Assembly: GCA_963691815.1 (NCBI GenBank)
Contig: OY829662.1
Span: forward strand, 9,676,748-9,740,747
Source of the DNA: Echiichthys vipera
Lineage: Eukaryota; Chordata; Actinopteri; Perciformes; Trachinidae
Direction: 5' to 3'
Length of the DNA stretch: 64,000 nucleotides
Of the stretch, positions 28,800 to 40,196 are shown one piece after another. Both the position numbers and the translations under genes were made by a program. Within the stretch, counting starts at the first letter, position 1. Every line of letters starts with the position of its first letter. The notes beneath the pieces are model-generated. The model had not been told where the DNA came from and did no database searches. It saw only the letters and a program-made list of their open reading frames with translations.

Positions 28800-31528
28800 G
28801 TGCAACTATACAAAAACATTTTAACCTATCAACAAAAATAAAGTGTAAAAGAAGAATAAGTGTCAGGATGTTAGTGTGTTAGTTCAGGTTACAATCCAGT
28901 CACAGAGTTAGATACGAAGAACAACAGAGAGGAAAGTGTCTAGATGTTAGTACTTGTGTTTTCTAAATATGTAACCATGACAACTGTTTCTCTCTCACCT
29001 GACTGTTAAAAGACTTGGTTCATGAAGACTGACTTCAGAACATGCTGGGAAACACTGATTTGAAGCGTATTGTCTGTTCTCCTCTTGTACAAGAATAAAT
29101 GACATCCGGTTGAAGATGTTTCACTTAACCTATCTTGCTTGACTATTATTTTTTGAGGATAAAAATATTTGCACTTTGCTCATTGATCACCTTATTTTTT
29201 TGTGTTTCGCCTGTTTGCTTCTCTATTGTTGTTGTTGTTGTTGTCTTGTATTATATAGGTGCTATAATTCAGGAGCGGGCTGGTACAGGAATTTCTACAC
29301 CTGAAGTGACGGATGTATAACTTATAAAAATGTCCAGTATTATTCTCTTTACTATGTTGGATTAAACTGTGTGTTTCAAAACTGCATTCATATTTTGAGA
29401 TTAACATTAGCTTCTGTTAGCATGCTGTTGTTTTTACATGCTTGCACATTTAGTTTATGGTTGGGTCTGAGCTGATGTTGGTTAGCCACCAACATCATAC
29501 AGCCATTGTACCAGAAACAAATGACACACAGATTTGGCAAACAGCTGAAGAAAACCACACATCTAATGGGTTATATTCCATAATAGAGGCATTGTCAGGG
29601 GCAAAATGGGACTGCAATGAGATGTAGTGGCTGTGTAGCCATCTGCTTGTTGGGATGTTATACTGCTCCCTAGTGGAAATAAATTGACTAATATATGTTT
29701 AAGGCATAATAAGTTGGGAAAGGAATTCACATGTCCAATGTAGTGATTGCATAATTATCAGACGTGCAGCAGAGGCATCTCAGTGATTCAAAAAGGTAAA
29801 AGATTGTACATGGGTATAGAAAAAATACAATTTTTGAGTTCTTTCCTCTCGAAGTGCAAATATTGTAGCTCTTTAATGAGTTTGCTTTAGTCACATTGCA
29901 CAACCACAAGAGGGCACTCTTTAATCTATTATTGCACTGAAATGGCCAAAAACAAGTTCACCTTCACTTCTATTGATGTTTTGAAACTAAACTGAGCTGT
30001 GTTGACTTTCAAAACATCATGAGCAGGAAATGTTGGCCTTTTGGGATACTACTGTAACTGTAACATAAGCGGATATATTTAAAGTGTCAAACAAGCAACT
30101 ATTTATTGGTTAAAACATTTTTGTAATTGTAGGAGGAAGTTCATTTCTGTTTTTTGCTTTCTTCCACAGGGTGCCAATTCATTTTGTTGCATTCCTACCA
30201 CATAGACAAGTATATTTTGCAGCATGTTATCTGCTGTAGGCTAACTCATGTTTTGTTGAACTACTGCCACACCACAAAAAAAGTACCTGCAGGCCACAAA
30301 TTCCTCAGTTTATACCGGGCAGCTATGAAAAAGACTCTCTCTCTCTCTTTCTATTACTCTCTAAGAATTAAAATCTGTTTTACAATTTCAAAATCATGCT
30401 CAAAAGTTAAATGTATAGTTTTGAGCTGCCATGTTGATGTAATATCCAGTGTATCCACTTCTAACTGTTAATGAAGTATAAAGTACTCAGCAGTTTCTGA
30501 TCATGAGACAGCTTGAGGGAATGGATTCCATTGTCCAAATATGGGCTCAGGGAAGTAGCAAGCTCTGACGCAATCCTCACTGCTGTTGCTTTAAATGGCT
30601 TCAGGAAACAAGGGCTCCCACTTACGTCTTGGGTTTTCCTTTGCATGTGCCACAAGAGCAGGATGTGCTTTATATGGGCATCTGTCCACCCACTTTTTCT
30701 TTTTTTCGTTCGAAAAGGAAGTAACACACTGGGGGATGGGTGAGACTGTTAAATGCAGGCTTTCTTCCCTGTTCCAGCCAACTAGAGCTGAGGAATGGTA
30801 TTTATCCTTGGTGTGAGAAAGAATAGATAGAAATATCTTTTGCAAGTTAGACTTTAACTGCTCCAGGCTTTGTATGTCAGATAAATACCTTGACTGGTTC
30901 ATTTTAAATAGCAGATTTTCCACATGTAAACCAGACATGCAAAATGTCAGCACATAAATATGGTAGACAAAGTAGTTTGTTTGCTATTCTAATTCGTTAA
31001 TGATTATAATTAGAGATTTAGAATTGCCTGACGTGTAAGACAAGATGCACCTTTATTGTACCTATACCTATATGTCTGTTTGCCTGTCTGTCTATAAATC
31101 TATCTGGGAAATGTGATTGTTGCAGCATAGAAACAGAAATAAATACAGATGAGTATACGTAACAGATAAAAATCATACGAGGTACCTAAACTAAATTGGA
31201 ATTAAATCAATCAGAAACAATACAGAGTATTTGGAAAGGGGAAATTAAAGGGAGAGGTGCTGATAAAATAACAGTGGTGTGATTAATGGCAGCCTATATA
31301 TATATACTCTAAGTTGTTACGTTCAATATTTGATGGTATTCTAACAACAGTCCTTGCTTGCATGTTAGCAAAACAAGTGATTTACATGTGACATAGCTGG
31401 TGTAATTGCAATGCCTAATTTTTATAGAGCTTTGACTCACATTTATTATCAAAAAACAGATAACAGTTATTAAGACTTGATTTATTCTGAAATGTTGTTA
31501 TTTTTAATTGTTCAGAATCTGATAGAAA
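28800..31528. other. Intergenic stretch with no recognisable gene
   Basis: AT-rich. Longest frames (about 120 codons, 30591-30953 minus) resemble no known protein and lack splice-site context. Confidence 0.45.
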
Positions 31529-31530
31529 TA

Positions 31531-32478
31531 CGCAGTGGCTATACCACTTCAACAAAAACCTTTATATTGTGATAAAAGCAGTGAGCAAAGTTAGAGAACA
31601 CTTTCAGATACTTCACAGTTATTTGTGATAATCTGGCACCTGGTGAAAATGTACTTAATTTTTGGACACAATTAACTACCCTATTTATCTGACAGCTCTC
31701 CTGTTACTTTGCAAAATGGCACACCGCTCTAAGTTGACTGAAACCCTGCGAAAGCAGGTTGTCCAGATGAAAGCCAAAGACACTCTGCAGTGACCAAACC
31801 TCTCATCAGCAGAAAGAATAAAAAGGCGAGACTTGCATTTGCTGAGGAGCATGTTGTGTGGACAGAGAAGAACTGGTCCACAGTGACTTCAGTGATGAGA
31901 GGACGTTTAATTTATTTGAAAGACTGAACCCAAAGTGTGTGAAGAAGTCAGTTAAATTTGGAGGAGGAAAGGTCATGGTTTGGGGGATGTTTTCTGCAGC
32001 AGGAGTTGGGCCTCTTGTACAGCTACATGGCAGAGTGAATGCAAATGTTTGTGTGAACCTCCTCCGGCAACATGCAATACATTCCCTTCAAATGTTTCGC
32101 AGTCAGCCGCAATTTTCATGCAAGACAATGGCCCCCGTCACACTGCAAAACGGGTTAAGTACCTTGAAGCTAAAAATATTGAAACAATGAAATGGCCGGA
32201 AGCATGGACCAAGATCAAACCAGAGCAGTGTGAGAAACTAGTGATGTCCTGTGGGAGCAGATGTGCTGAAGCCATTCAAAGCAAAGGCCTCTACACTTCC
32301 TATTCATTTTTTAATCCTATAGCCCGGAGAAAACATTGTTTACATCTTCTCTTCTGACACAAAGATTACTCTTCACTAATTTGTCTCACTGTTGTTTTCA
32401 CAAAATAAAGGTTTTTGTTGAAGTGACTTGGTTATTTTAAAAAACAGGCTTGTACAGCAGTGGTATAGCCACAGCGAA
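31531..32478 (+). mobile_element. Tc1/mariner element, degraded, about 950 bp
   Basis: Terminal inverted repeats match: the left starts cgcagtggctataccac and continues cacttcaacaaaaacctt; the right end is the complement with about 33 extra bases between these two blocks. TA dinucleotides flank both ends (31529-31530 and 32479-32480), as Tc1 target duplications do. The left inverted repeat has therefore lost a segment, or the right has gained one. Confidence 0.78.
31690..32345 (+). pseudogene. Tc1 transposase pseudogene
   Basis: Frames on the plus strand give HSDFSDERTFNLF (first catalytic Asp block), KVMVWGMFSAAGVGPLV, and then, in another frame, FMQDNGPRHTAKRV (second catalytic Asp). A frameshift near 32060-32100 separates them, and the N-terminal paired-type DNA-binding region is nearly gone. 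Cannot encode an active enzyme. Confidence 0.8.
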
Positions 32479-32479
32479 T

Positions 32480-33600
32480 ACTCGAAAAATAACAGTATTT
32501 GAGAATAAATCAAGTATTAATACTTTGCTCTCTAACTTTGATCTCCAGTGTATATCAAATGCAAAGATATGTGCATGCTTGACATACCTTTGGAAAGCTA
32601 TTGTAAGATGGGGGAACTACAAATCCAAAGTCCACACTCCATCTGTTTGTGTATTGATCAAGACAGCTTTGAAGATGTTGCAAGGTTTATTTATCAGGTT
32701 TTCCTCCTGTTTTCAGTGGAGTTGCAATTATTTCGGTTGTGTGTTTTTTTAAGCAAGTTCTGCTTTCTTTGGTTTTTATTTGAGCAGTTAAATGTGCCTG
32801 TCTTGATGAATTTTTTTACTCAATAATTCAAAATTCAGTACATTGCATGTAGTATAGTCAAACACGTGAATCCATTCTTATAACATGCCTGCATGTGGTG
32901 CATAAGACAGACTTCAGAGTTACATAAAAGGTTAAGCAACAAACAAAAAGAAAAAACAAATCTAAAAAACAAACAAAACAAGGGAAATCACAAATTTATA
33001 TTCAAAGTGTTTCTTTCTCACCTTGCATTAAAATACCAAAGATAAGTGTATAAACACCAGGTTTTTGTTCTTCAGAAAAGGGGCTTAGTCCATGTTAGAT
33101 AACCTTTATTTGTGTATAATATTTTTTTAAACTGTTGCCTTCTTCCTTGTCATTTTATCAAGGGATTTTGTATATGTGTTGAATCCTCTCTTAAATACTA
33201 GGAAGTGAGGGAATGTTTTTAATTATCTGTTTTTATGAATAAAAAATCTCCCCAGAAACTCTGTGTAACTAAACGGGTACTAAAGATAGCCGTTATGGTT
33301 ACAATTGCCTTTTTTTTTCAAAACGTACATACATCTAAGTCAATGTTAAATCTGTGGGGTAGGAAATCTTTAGATGGATACACATTATTCATTGTTTTAA
33401 ATTGCACCTTGTTTGCTTTGGGTGGTATTGGGATATTCAGATGTATAGTTCTAAGTGAGGCACACTGACTTCAAGATAGGGAGGTTTCATTTCTTTTCTC
33501 GCATACATTTGTTTGTACTTTTAATATGCCTGTCTTGACAGATAAAAATAGCCACAGACAGTTGTCTAACCAGTTGTAAGGGCTATTTGCAGCAGCAGAC
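32480..33600. other. Intergenic stretch upstream of ier2
   Basis: No recognisable exon or repeat beyond AT-rich sequence. Confidence 0.4.
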
Positions 33601-33615
33601 CGGTGTGAGGCTGAT

Positions 33616-33670
33616 GGGCGGGGCTCTTTCATATGACGCGGAGTGAGTGACGTCAACGAGGTGATAAATA
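33616..33670 (+). promoter_or_regulatory. ier2 immediate-early promoter elements: GC box, CRE, TATA-like
   Basis: GGGCGGGGC at 33616-33624 (Sp1-type), a perfect palindromic TGACGTCA at 33648-33655 (CREB/ATF site) and gataaatag at about 33662-33670 (TATA-like), all 115-170 bases before the start codon. CRE-driven induction is established for immediate-early genes. A canonical serum response element (CC(A/T)6GG) was not seen here. Confidence 0.65.
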
Positions 33671-33786
33671 GTTGTCCTGCACCCTGTCCGTGTTGTGTCT
33701 GTGACGAGTCGGAGGGGAGAGACTGATCTACCGACCGTAACCTACGATTGTTTTTCCTGGACTCATTTCAAAAACAAACCAGTGAC

Positions 33787-34350
33787 ATGGAGGTCAGCAC
33801 AGAGGCCAAGAGGATCATGGTCGTGGCTTTGGGGAAACTGTACAGCTCGCGCACCCAGCGGGGGGGTCTCCGTCTCCACCGGAGCCTCCTCCTGACTCTG
33901 GTAATGAAATCCGCCCGGGACATGTACCATGCGGCCCAGGCGACGACGGAAAGTGTTGTAGCAGGATGTGAAGTACAACCACAACAATCAACGCCTGAGG
34001 TGACCACGGAGCGTTCTGGCGCTCAAATGGAGCCCCAGGGTCCCGCTTCCCTCTCCATCGGAAAGCCTCGGACTTTACCCCGAGAAGAGGTCGGAGGTTC
34101 ACCGAAAGAGCTCAGCCGCGACGCAGAAAACAAGGAGAATCTGTGCCCGGGCCAGCACTCAAGGAAAAGACGGGGTAAAGCGGCTGTGGAGCCGGACTTC
34201 CTGCCTTGCAAGAAAGCCAAACTTGAGCAGCACAACTGTCCTCAACAGCTCATTGTAAATTCAGTTTTGCTGGACTATGTCAACTGCAGCAGTGAACTGG
34301 GAGCACCCCCATCCCCCATGCCTCTACAGAGAGCCATTGCAGCGTGTTGA
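33787..34350 (+). CDS. ier2: Immediate early response 2, intronless
   Basis: 187 aa, single exon (human IER2 is 223 aa, also intronless). The N-terminus MEVSTEAKRIMVVALGKLY, then RGGLRLHRSLLLTLVMKSA, is the conserved IER2/IER5 family domain. The middle is divergent and disordered. The basic patches SRKRRGK and PCKKAKLE look like nuclear localisation signals, and the C-terminus ends LQRAIAAC. IER2 is a growth-factor-induced nuclear protein linked to transcriptional regulation and, in zebrafish, to FGF-dependent laterality and cilia. The start is MEVS at 33787; an upstream in-frame ATG at 33748 is ignored because homology begins here. Its position between nacc1 and cacna1a matches human 19p13. 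Confidence 0.93.
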   Translation: MEVSTEAKRIMVVALGKLYSSRTQRGGLRLHRSLLLTLVMKSARDMYHAAQATTESVVAGCEVQPQQSTPEVTTERSGAQMEPQGPASLSIGKPRTLPREEVGGSPKELSRDAENKENLCPGQHSRKRRGKAAVEPDFLPCKKAKLEQHNCPQQLIVNSVLLDYVNCSSELGAPPSPMPLQRAIAAC

Positions 34351-34766
34351 AACTGAGCAGATTAAAGGCAGTGAACTTTTCAACAAGGCCTGGGGAGCCT
34401 GACCGCGCATGCAGAGGGGGCTCTTCTAGTCCAGGGTCGTTTGGATGAACACCCCGGGATTGGAGTGTCCAGAAAATGCCCAAACATGACTCTGAACAAG
34501 CCCAGACATGTTGCAGGAATCACGGAAGCAGCCACGTTGGGGCGTAGTAAAGTAGTCCCGGTGATTTATGGCCTAATTATTGGCCACGGCTCACCTAAGG
34601 ACTGGCTTTAACTGGCTGAAGGCGGAACTAAAGGAATTGGTTCATCCGGATGTGGACTTGAGTTGCCTTCATGAACATAAACAGCTCAGCATATGTAACA
34701 TTTTGTTAGTTTGTGTTGACCAACTCAATTGTAAAACAACAAATGATTACAACTACCTCAGTATTT

Positions 34767-34772
34767 ATTAAA
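34767..34772 (+). other. Candidate ier2 polyadenylation signal (ATTAAA)
   Basis: A common variant signal about 415 bases after the stop codon. Positional evidence only. Confidence 0.35.
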
Positions 34773-35329
34773 CACTTTTCTACTGAATGTGAATTGGAGT
34801 AATGTGTTGTTTTTTTTGTACAGAAAATACAATGCAAGCTATATCATGCGAAGCATGTTAGCTGTAAGGGTTAGATATTTACTATGTCAGTCGTGGCATT
34901 TGAAAAGGGGCTTCTGTTGTGTTAATGGGGGATTTGCGTTAGGAGATAGGAAAGTGTGAAAGTTGAGTGTGACAGGAAACTAACTGGTTTCAGTGTGAAT
35001 AAGTTTGCTTCCTTCCCCCCACAAGTTCACATCCCCCACACTGATTTGCAGAACAAAAGCAGGGACAATTCATGATATTGTGGTGCGAAGAGTGAGGGAG
35101 GGGGTCGTAAAGCCATACACTGCAATCAGAGTCCCCACAAGTGTTTCACTGTGGTGTGCATACTGTAATGATAAGTGAGTGGTTCTGGGTGTAAAAGGTT
35201 AGGTAAAAGAAGAAATATTTGTGGACACACTGTGGGTAATAATCAGTAATTCTTTACAACAAAATGGAGAAAGGCTGATAAGGGAGTTACGTGTTAGGTT
35301 GATTGATGATTCTAAAATCACCCGTAGGT

Positions 35330-35490
35330 GCGAATGGTTGTCTGTCTCTGTTCGTCTCTATGTGCCCTGTGATAGACTGGCGTCCTGTCCAGGGTTAACC
35401 CAGCCTCACGCCCGATGTCAGCTAGGATCGGCTCCAGCCCCCCCGCGACCCCGACAGGGACAAGTGGTTAAAGATGAATGATGGAATGTA
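35330..35490. repeat. SINE/LINE-like dispersed repeat fragment
   Basis: Contains 'ggttgtctgtctctgttcgt', 'ctgtgatagactggcgtcct' and 'gtccagggttaaccc...ggctccagccccc', a widespread fish interspersed-repeat 3' segment. Confidence 0.6.
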
Positions 35491-35989
35491 TTCAAATTTG
35501 AGAACAGTGTAATCTAAACATTCTGCACTGAACAACCAGCAGCTGAAGAGGTTTTCTACAAAACACATGCCACTCAAATTCATTTATTAGTAATTAATAT
35601 CAAGTTTAAGATGAGTGTACATGTAGTAAGATTAATGTGAGCCTTTATTTATTATGACATTTAAGTAGGCTGTACGTTTTGGTATGTAAAACCCCTACAG
35701 ACTATGGATTGGGTGCAACAGGGATTCACCGGTGATGGGGGAGGGTGGTTAGCCCAGGGAAACAGAAGAAGGAATGTGGGGGGAAGTGCCTGTGTGAGCC
35801 CCATGAGGCCCCCGGCTGTGCTGCTTATTCTTCCGGCTGAAACCTGAGCTCCCTGTCTGTGTGAGCACACGGGGAGGAGTGGCCGGATCCGTCTGGACAT
35901 GCCTGTGAAAACACATACACTTGTTCACCTTCTCATGTTAGCTTGTTCTAATCACTCACTTTCCTTACTCTTTTTCTCTTCCCTCTTGC

Positions 35990-36050
35990 TTTCTCCATTG
36001 GATTTCCCCATTCGCAGGACTAATAAAGGAATTCTTCTTCTTCTTCTTCT
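35990..36050 (+). mobile_element. LINE 3' tail with (TTC)n
   Basis: 'ggatttccccattcgcagga' then 'ctaataaaggaattcttctt' ending in about six TTC units. Same family, opposite orientation, as 25262-25312. Confidence 0.65.
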
Positions 36051-36745
36051 CTCACAAACAAGGTCATTGTGAAGGAATATGCTGACAAATCATACATTAT
36101 CTCGTGAATATTGGGTATTTTTCAAACCTGCTAGAGTTCAAGCACCACATAAACATAAGAGCTGAATTCAATCAGGCAATTAGAGTGAGTTAGATAACTG
36201 ATTCTTTCTTTTTTCTCGGTTTATTCACATAAAGCTGAGCTAATGAATGTTTTTATACTAACAATGGATCTGATGAGAGTCATTTCATAGTTCATTGTTA
36301 TGGTTTTACAGCCCTCAAAATTACCACTCTCATCAACTCAGTTTCCAGCAGGCAGGTGTTTTCAACCCCCAAAAAACTCAAGTTTATGTTACCCGCCCAG
36401 CACCAAACAACAGATTGACAAAGTTATCAACTAGCTGATAGTGAAGCATTTAGCAGCTAGAGACAGAAAAAACAGCCAAAATAGAGCAAAAGGCAGCAAA
36501 TATTGGACTAACATTTTCTTGGTGGACAGAGACACAATTCCAAATGAATGATAATGCTTCTTTGTCTGTTGAATATACAAATAGTTTGTTAACACGATCA
36601 CAACAACAACTCTTGAAAGGTGAACATATGTTACAGTTTACAGCTTGTTTCACTGCCCTTGAGTGGCCACAAAGACAAAACAATGCAGGTACCCTGTGGA
36701 GTCGAGTAGTGCTATGGAGTGGGCCCTCATTTTGTCTGTTGTTTG

Positions 36746-37578
36746 AGGGCCCTGTCCACACGAAGACACAAAGTAGTGCGGTTTCCTGTAACCGCACTAC
36801 TTTAGCACGTTTTGGCCCGGCCATCCACATGGAGCCGGTGTTATCAGAGCCTGAAAACGGTATCTTTTGAAGCCGGGTCCCAGAGTGGGAAGATTTGAAA
36901 ACGCCCTCCGTGGCGCTGTTGTCTGGACGGCAAAACCGCATACTTTGTTAAATGATGCCATCATCGCCCCACCTCGGACCCCTAACCCCCACGGCGTCAC
37001 ATAACAACAACAGGGCTGCTGCGTGGTGAGAGACACGGACCCACGGACAGTACGAACTGTACTGTACTCTGAGCCACATGCATGGGAATGAATTAGGCCG
37101 ACCATATATTTCTCCCTTTTCCCTGATGATCTGAATAGGTCGCTACATTGGTCGCTAGTAGCTTTTTAAAAATAAAGCTGCTAAGAAGATGTGAAAAAGT
37201 TGCTAAATCTAGCGAGACAGTGACCGCCTGTGAGTGCTTTGGGACGGGGAAGGGGCTCACAGGAGCACCCGCTGCTCAGTGAGGACACCAACTACAGAGG
37301 GATTTGTGCATCAGAGCATTGCTAGATTTCTCTCTAGGATGGATGAGGATTTGGGAAGTCACCAGATCGCCACATCTCTTCTTCTCCGTTGTTGGTGTAT
37401 TTCTGTGGCAGTTACAGCGCCGCATCCAGGCCTGGCATGTGTACTACAGTGTGTTTAGTCGGTTTCACTGGTTTCGTGTGAACGCAAATATTTCTTGAGC
37501 CGAGGTCGCGTGGACGGAAAACTTTTTAAGAAAGACAGAGAAAAAAAAGATGTTTTCGATTGTGTGGACGTACCCTGA
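36746..37578. mobile_element. DNA-transposon MITE, about 830 bp, (A/C)AGGG..TCCACAC ends
   Basis: The left end 'agggccctgtccacacgaag' mirrors the right end '..tgtgtggacgtaccctgag'. The interior is CpG-richer than its surroundings and holds repeated 'ccacatgga' and 'aaaacg' blocks. No transposase frame found. Confidence 0.5.
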
Positions 37579-38291
37579 GTAACACATTCCTGTCAATGGT
37601 TTCACATTATTCCACTGATTGACAGGTGGCAGAAATGCACCAGCAAAGATCATGACTGGAATTTGTGACCAAATGTCTTTTACTAGGAAGCAGGAGATCA
37701 ACACAAGCTCATAAGGGGTATGGGCTTGTGTTGATACGTAATGGTCGAAGTTTTAAATGTGGTTAATGTTGTGAACACACATGTTGTGAACACACATTAA
37801 CCACACAGTCACGGTCACAGTTTGGTCAGGTTAAGGCAACAAAACGACTTGGTTTAGGAAGATTGTGGTTAAAAAAAAGTACTTTTGTTACATAGCTTCA
37901 GTTATATATGTAATCTAACATTCTGGTTTCACACAGGACACAAACAGCACTCTCCTGGGTGTCCAGGTCCTGTTTGTTTGACCCATCTATCCACCCCAGC
38001 CTCCTCCCTAGGCAGACTTTGTCACTCTACTACATCACCTGACTTCTTCCTTTGCTCTATTCATAATTACTATGGCCACTAGAGGTCGCCGCCACTAAAT
38101 TGTTCAAAAATTGGCTATGCAAATCTTTTCATAAGGAAGGAATTGCATTTAACATTTTTACCAGACCTCAGGGATTCATAGGTTGCATTTTTGCATGCAA
38201 CACCGAATATAAATGTTATGTTTCTATCAAAGGGCTCCCCGATACCGGAAGAAAACAAACCTCAGAGGGTGATTTACACAATGTTACCAAC

Positions 38292-38873
38292 TAGGGATGG
38301 GCATGAGTAGTTGATTCCAAGATCGAGTGATCACGTCAATTACTTGAGGGCCAGAGCTAAACGCATCTTCTTGCAGGAATAATGATGCACAACACTACAG
38401 CCTACCCAACACCTAATGCTTATTCTCAATCAAAACAGTCACAGTAGCCCTTTAAGGATTTATTTTATCACAACCACAACTTTAAAACATTGTTTGCTCA
38501 CAAAAACGTAATTAAATTTGTGTTCGCTGGCACAGAGGTGGCAGGTATCAGCAGGTGCTGCTTTGTCAGAGCGCTCAGTTTTTTGTACCGGTGCCTGTTG
38601 GCCTTCATCTGAGGACAACTGTCACTGAAATAAGCTTCTATCTCGTTGACACCCATATTTTCGAACTAGTCCTGTCCGAAGAGGGTGTCCGGTGCCTCAG
38701 TGCTTGAGACGTTGCAACCCCGAATGTCAGTGCTTTCACCCTCCATGCCGTCTGAGCCGAAGAGCCGGTTCCAAAAACCAAAGGTGTTTGTGTCTCTCAG
38801 TGCTGTTGTTTACCAACCGAGTTAATTTGAAATGAGGACTACTCGAGGAATCGATCACTCACACCCATCCCTA
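38292..38873. mobile_element. hAT-like non-autonomous element, about 580 bp
   Basis: Terminal inverted repeats tagggatgggcatgagt / (complement) tagggatgggtgtgagt, extending into 'gattcc'. Interior is non-coding. Flanking 8-mers (ttaccaac, acagcaac) agree only partly, so the target duplication has decayed. Confidence 0.65.
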
Positions 38874-39728
38874 ACAGCAACGAAAATGTCTTAGCTGCAG
38901 AGATGACGGGATTCGTGAACTTTCGTCTGCAGGGGGCCAACCCCAAGATCATCAGACAAATTCAATGAAGTATAAGAGACTTTTAATTACTAAATTACGA
39001 ACTGGCTCAGTCACCGCAATGTAATCCATCACATGTTCTGGTTCCTGCACGCTCTACACAGGCCCTATCCCGCGGCGAATAGACTCCATCTTGACATCAT
39101 GTTAGAGGGGTAGTGAAACCAAGGGTAGAGGAGGATCCTCCATTTATGGGAATGCCTCTGACACAGACAATCTCATGTTGTGTGCTACATGTGAAAGGGT
39201 AACTACAAAATATGTCCAGACCTGATTCTCCTGACATTATATTCATATGTGAAAACGGCTATACAGACCCACATCACATATCCTCACAGTTTAAATGGAC
39301 TAAATGTGGACAAGAAATGAGGCAAAGCGGTGTGCATTCTCTCTGGATTTTATTCTTTAGGAAGAGTTCTGTTTGGAATTACAAAATGCACTGGTAGAAA
39401 TAGCGGTGAGACAGTTTGAGAGTGCGAAAGATAAGAGTGTGAGAGAGACAGAGTTAGAGAGAGACAGAAAAAAGAGGGAGTGAGTGAGAGATCAAAGGTT
39501 CCACAGCCAGTAATAATGAGTACATCATCAGACTTGGCTAGCTCCTGCACCTCCTGACCCCCACAAAAAGTAGAAGGGAGAATACATCATCTTCTGAACT
39601 GTGCTTTCTTTTCTTTGTATATTTTTTAAAAACAGTTCCTTTTTTGTAGTGTCCTGAACATGGCTGTGTTGCATCTCAACACCATGTAACAGAAGAAAAC
39701 AAACTCTCACCAAAGTCTCTTTTGTGTT

Positions 39729-40140
39729 TTTATTCTTTAGACATTTTTTTTTGTCATTTTAACCTTTTTTGTTCTCAAAAATAGAAGGAAAAAAAGGAAA
39801 CGTTGCTTTTTAAAAACATCTATCTATTTATATATCTTCTTTTTTTTTTTAAATTCCTCTGAATTCATTAATCTGCTTTTTCTTTTATGTCCTGAAGATG
39901 ACTGTTAACCCACGGTGTGGCATGCACATAGCACATGCATTTCTGGAACTAGTTATTTTTTCCTCTTTTTTTAAAATCTTTTGTACTTAAAAAAAACTTT
40001 TTTTTCTCAGTAGCGGCTTTACATTGCTTTTTGAAGACTTTGTGTGGTTAATCAGCATGTTAGTGGATTTCACTGCAGCATAGACACAAAGATGGATGGT
40101 GAATGTCTGGGGCTTTGCATGTTTCATTCAGGGGATTACT

Positions 40141-40196
<56 letters not shown>

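Noticed and set aside
30591..30953. 120-codon minus-strand frame
   Set aside because: No similarity to any family I recognise, no splice sites or promoter, and overlapped by equally long frames on the other strand.
34580..34771. 63-codon frame after ier2
   Set aside because: Lies in the ier2 3' UTR, has no homology and ends at the polyadenylation signal.
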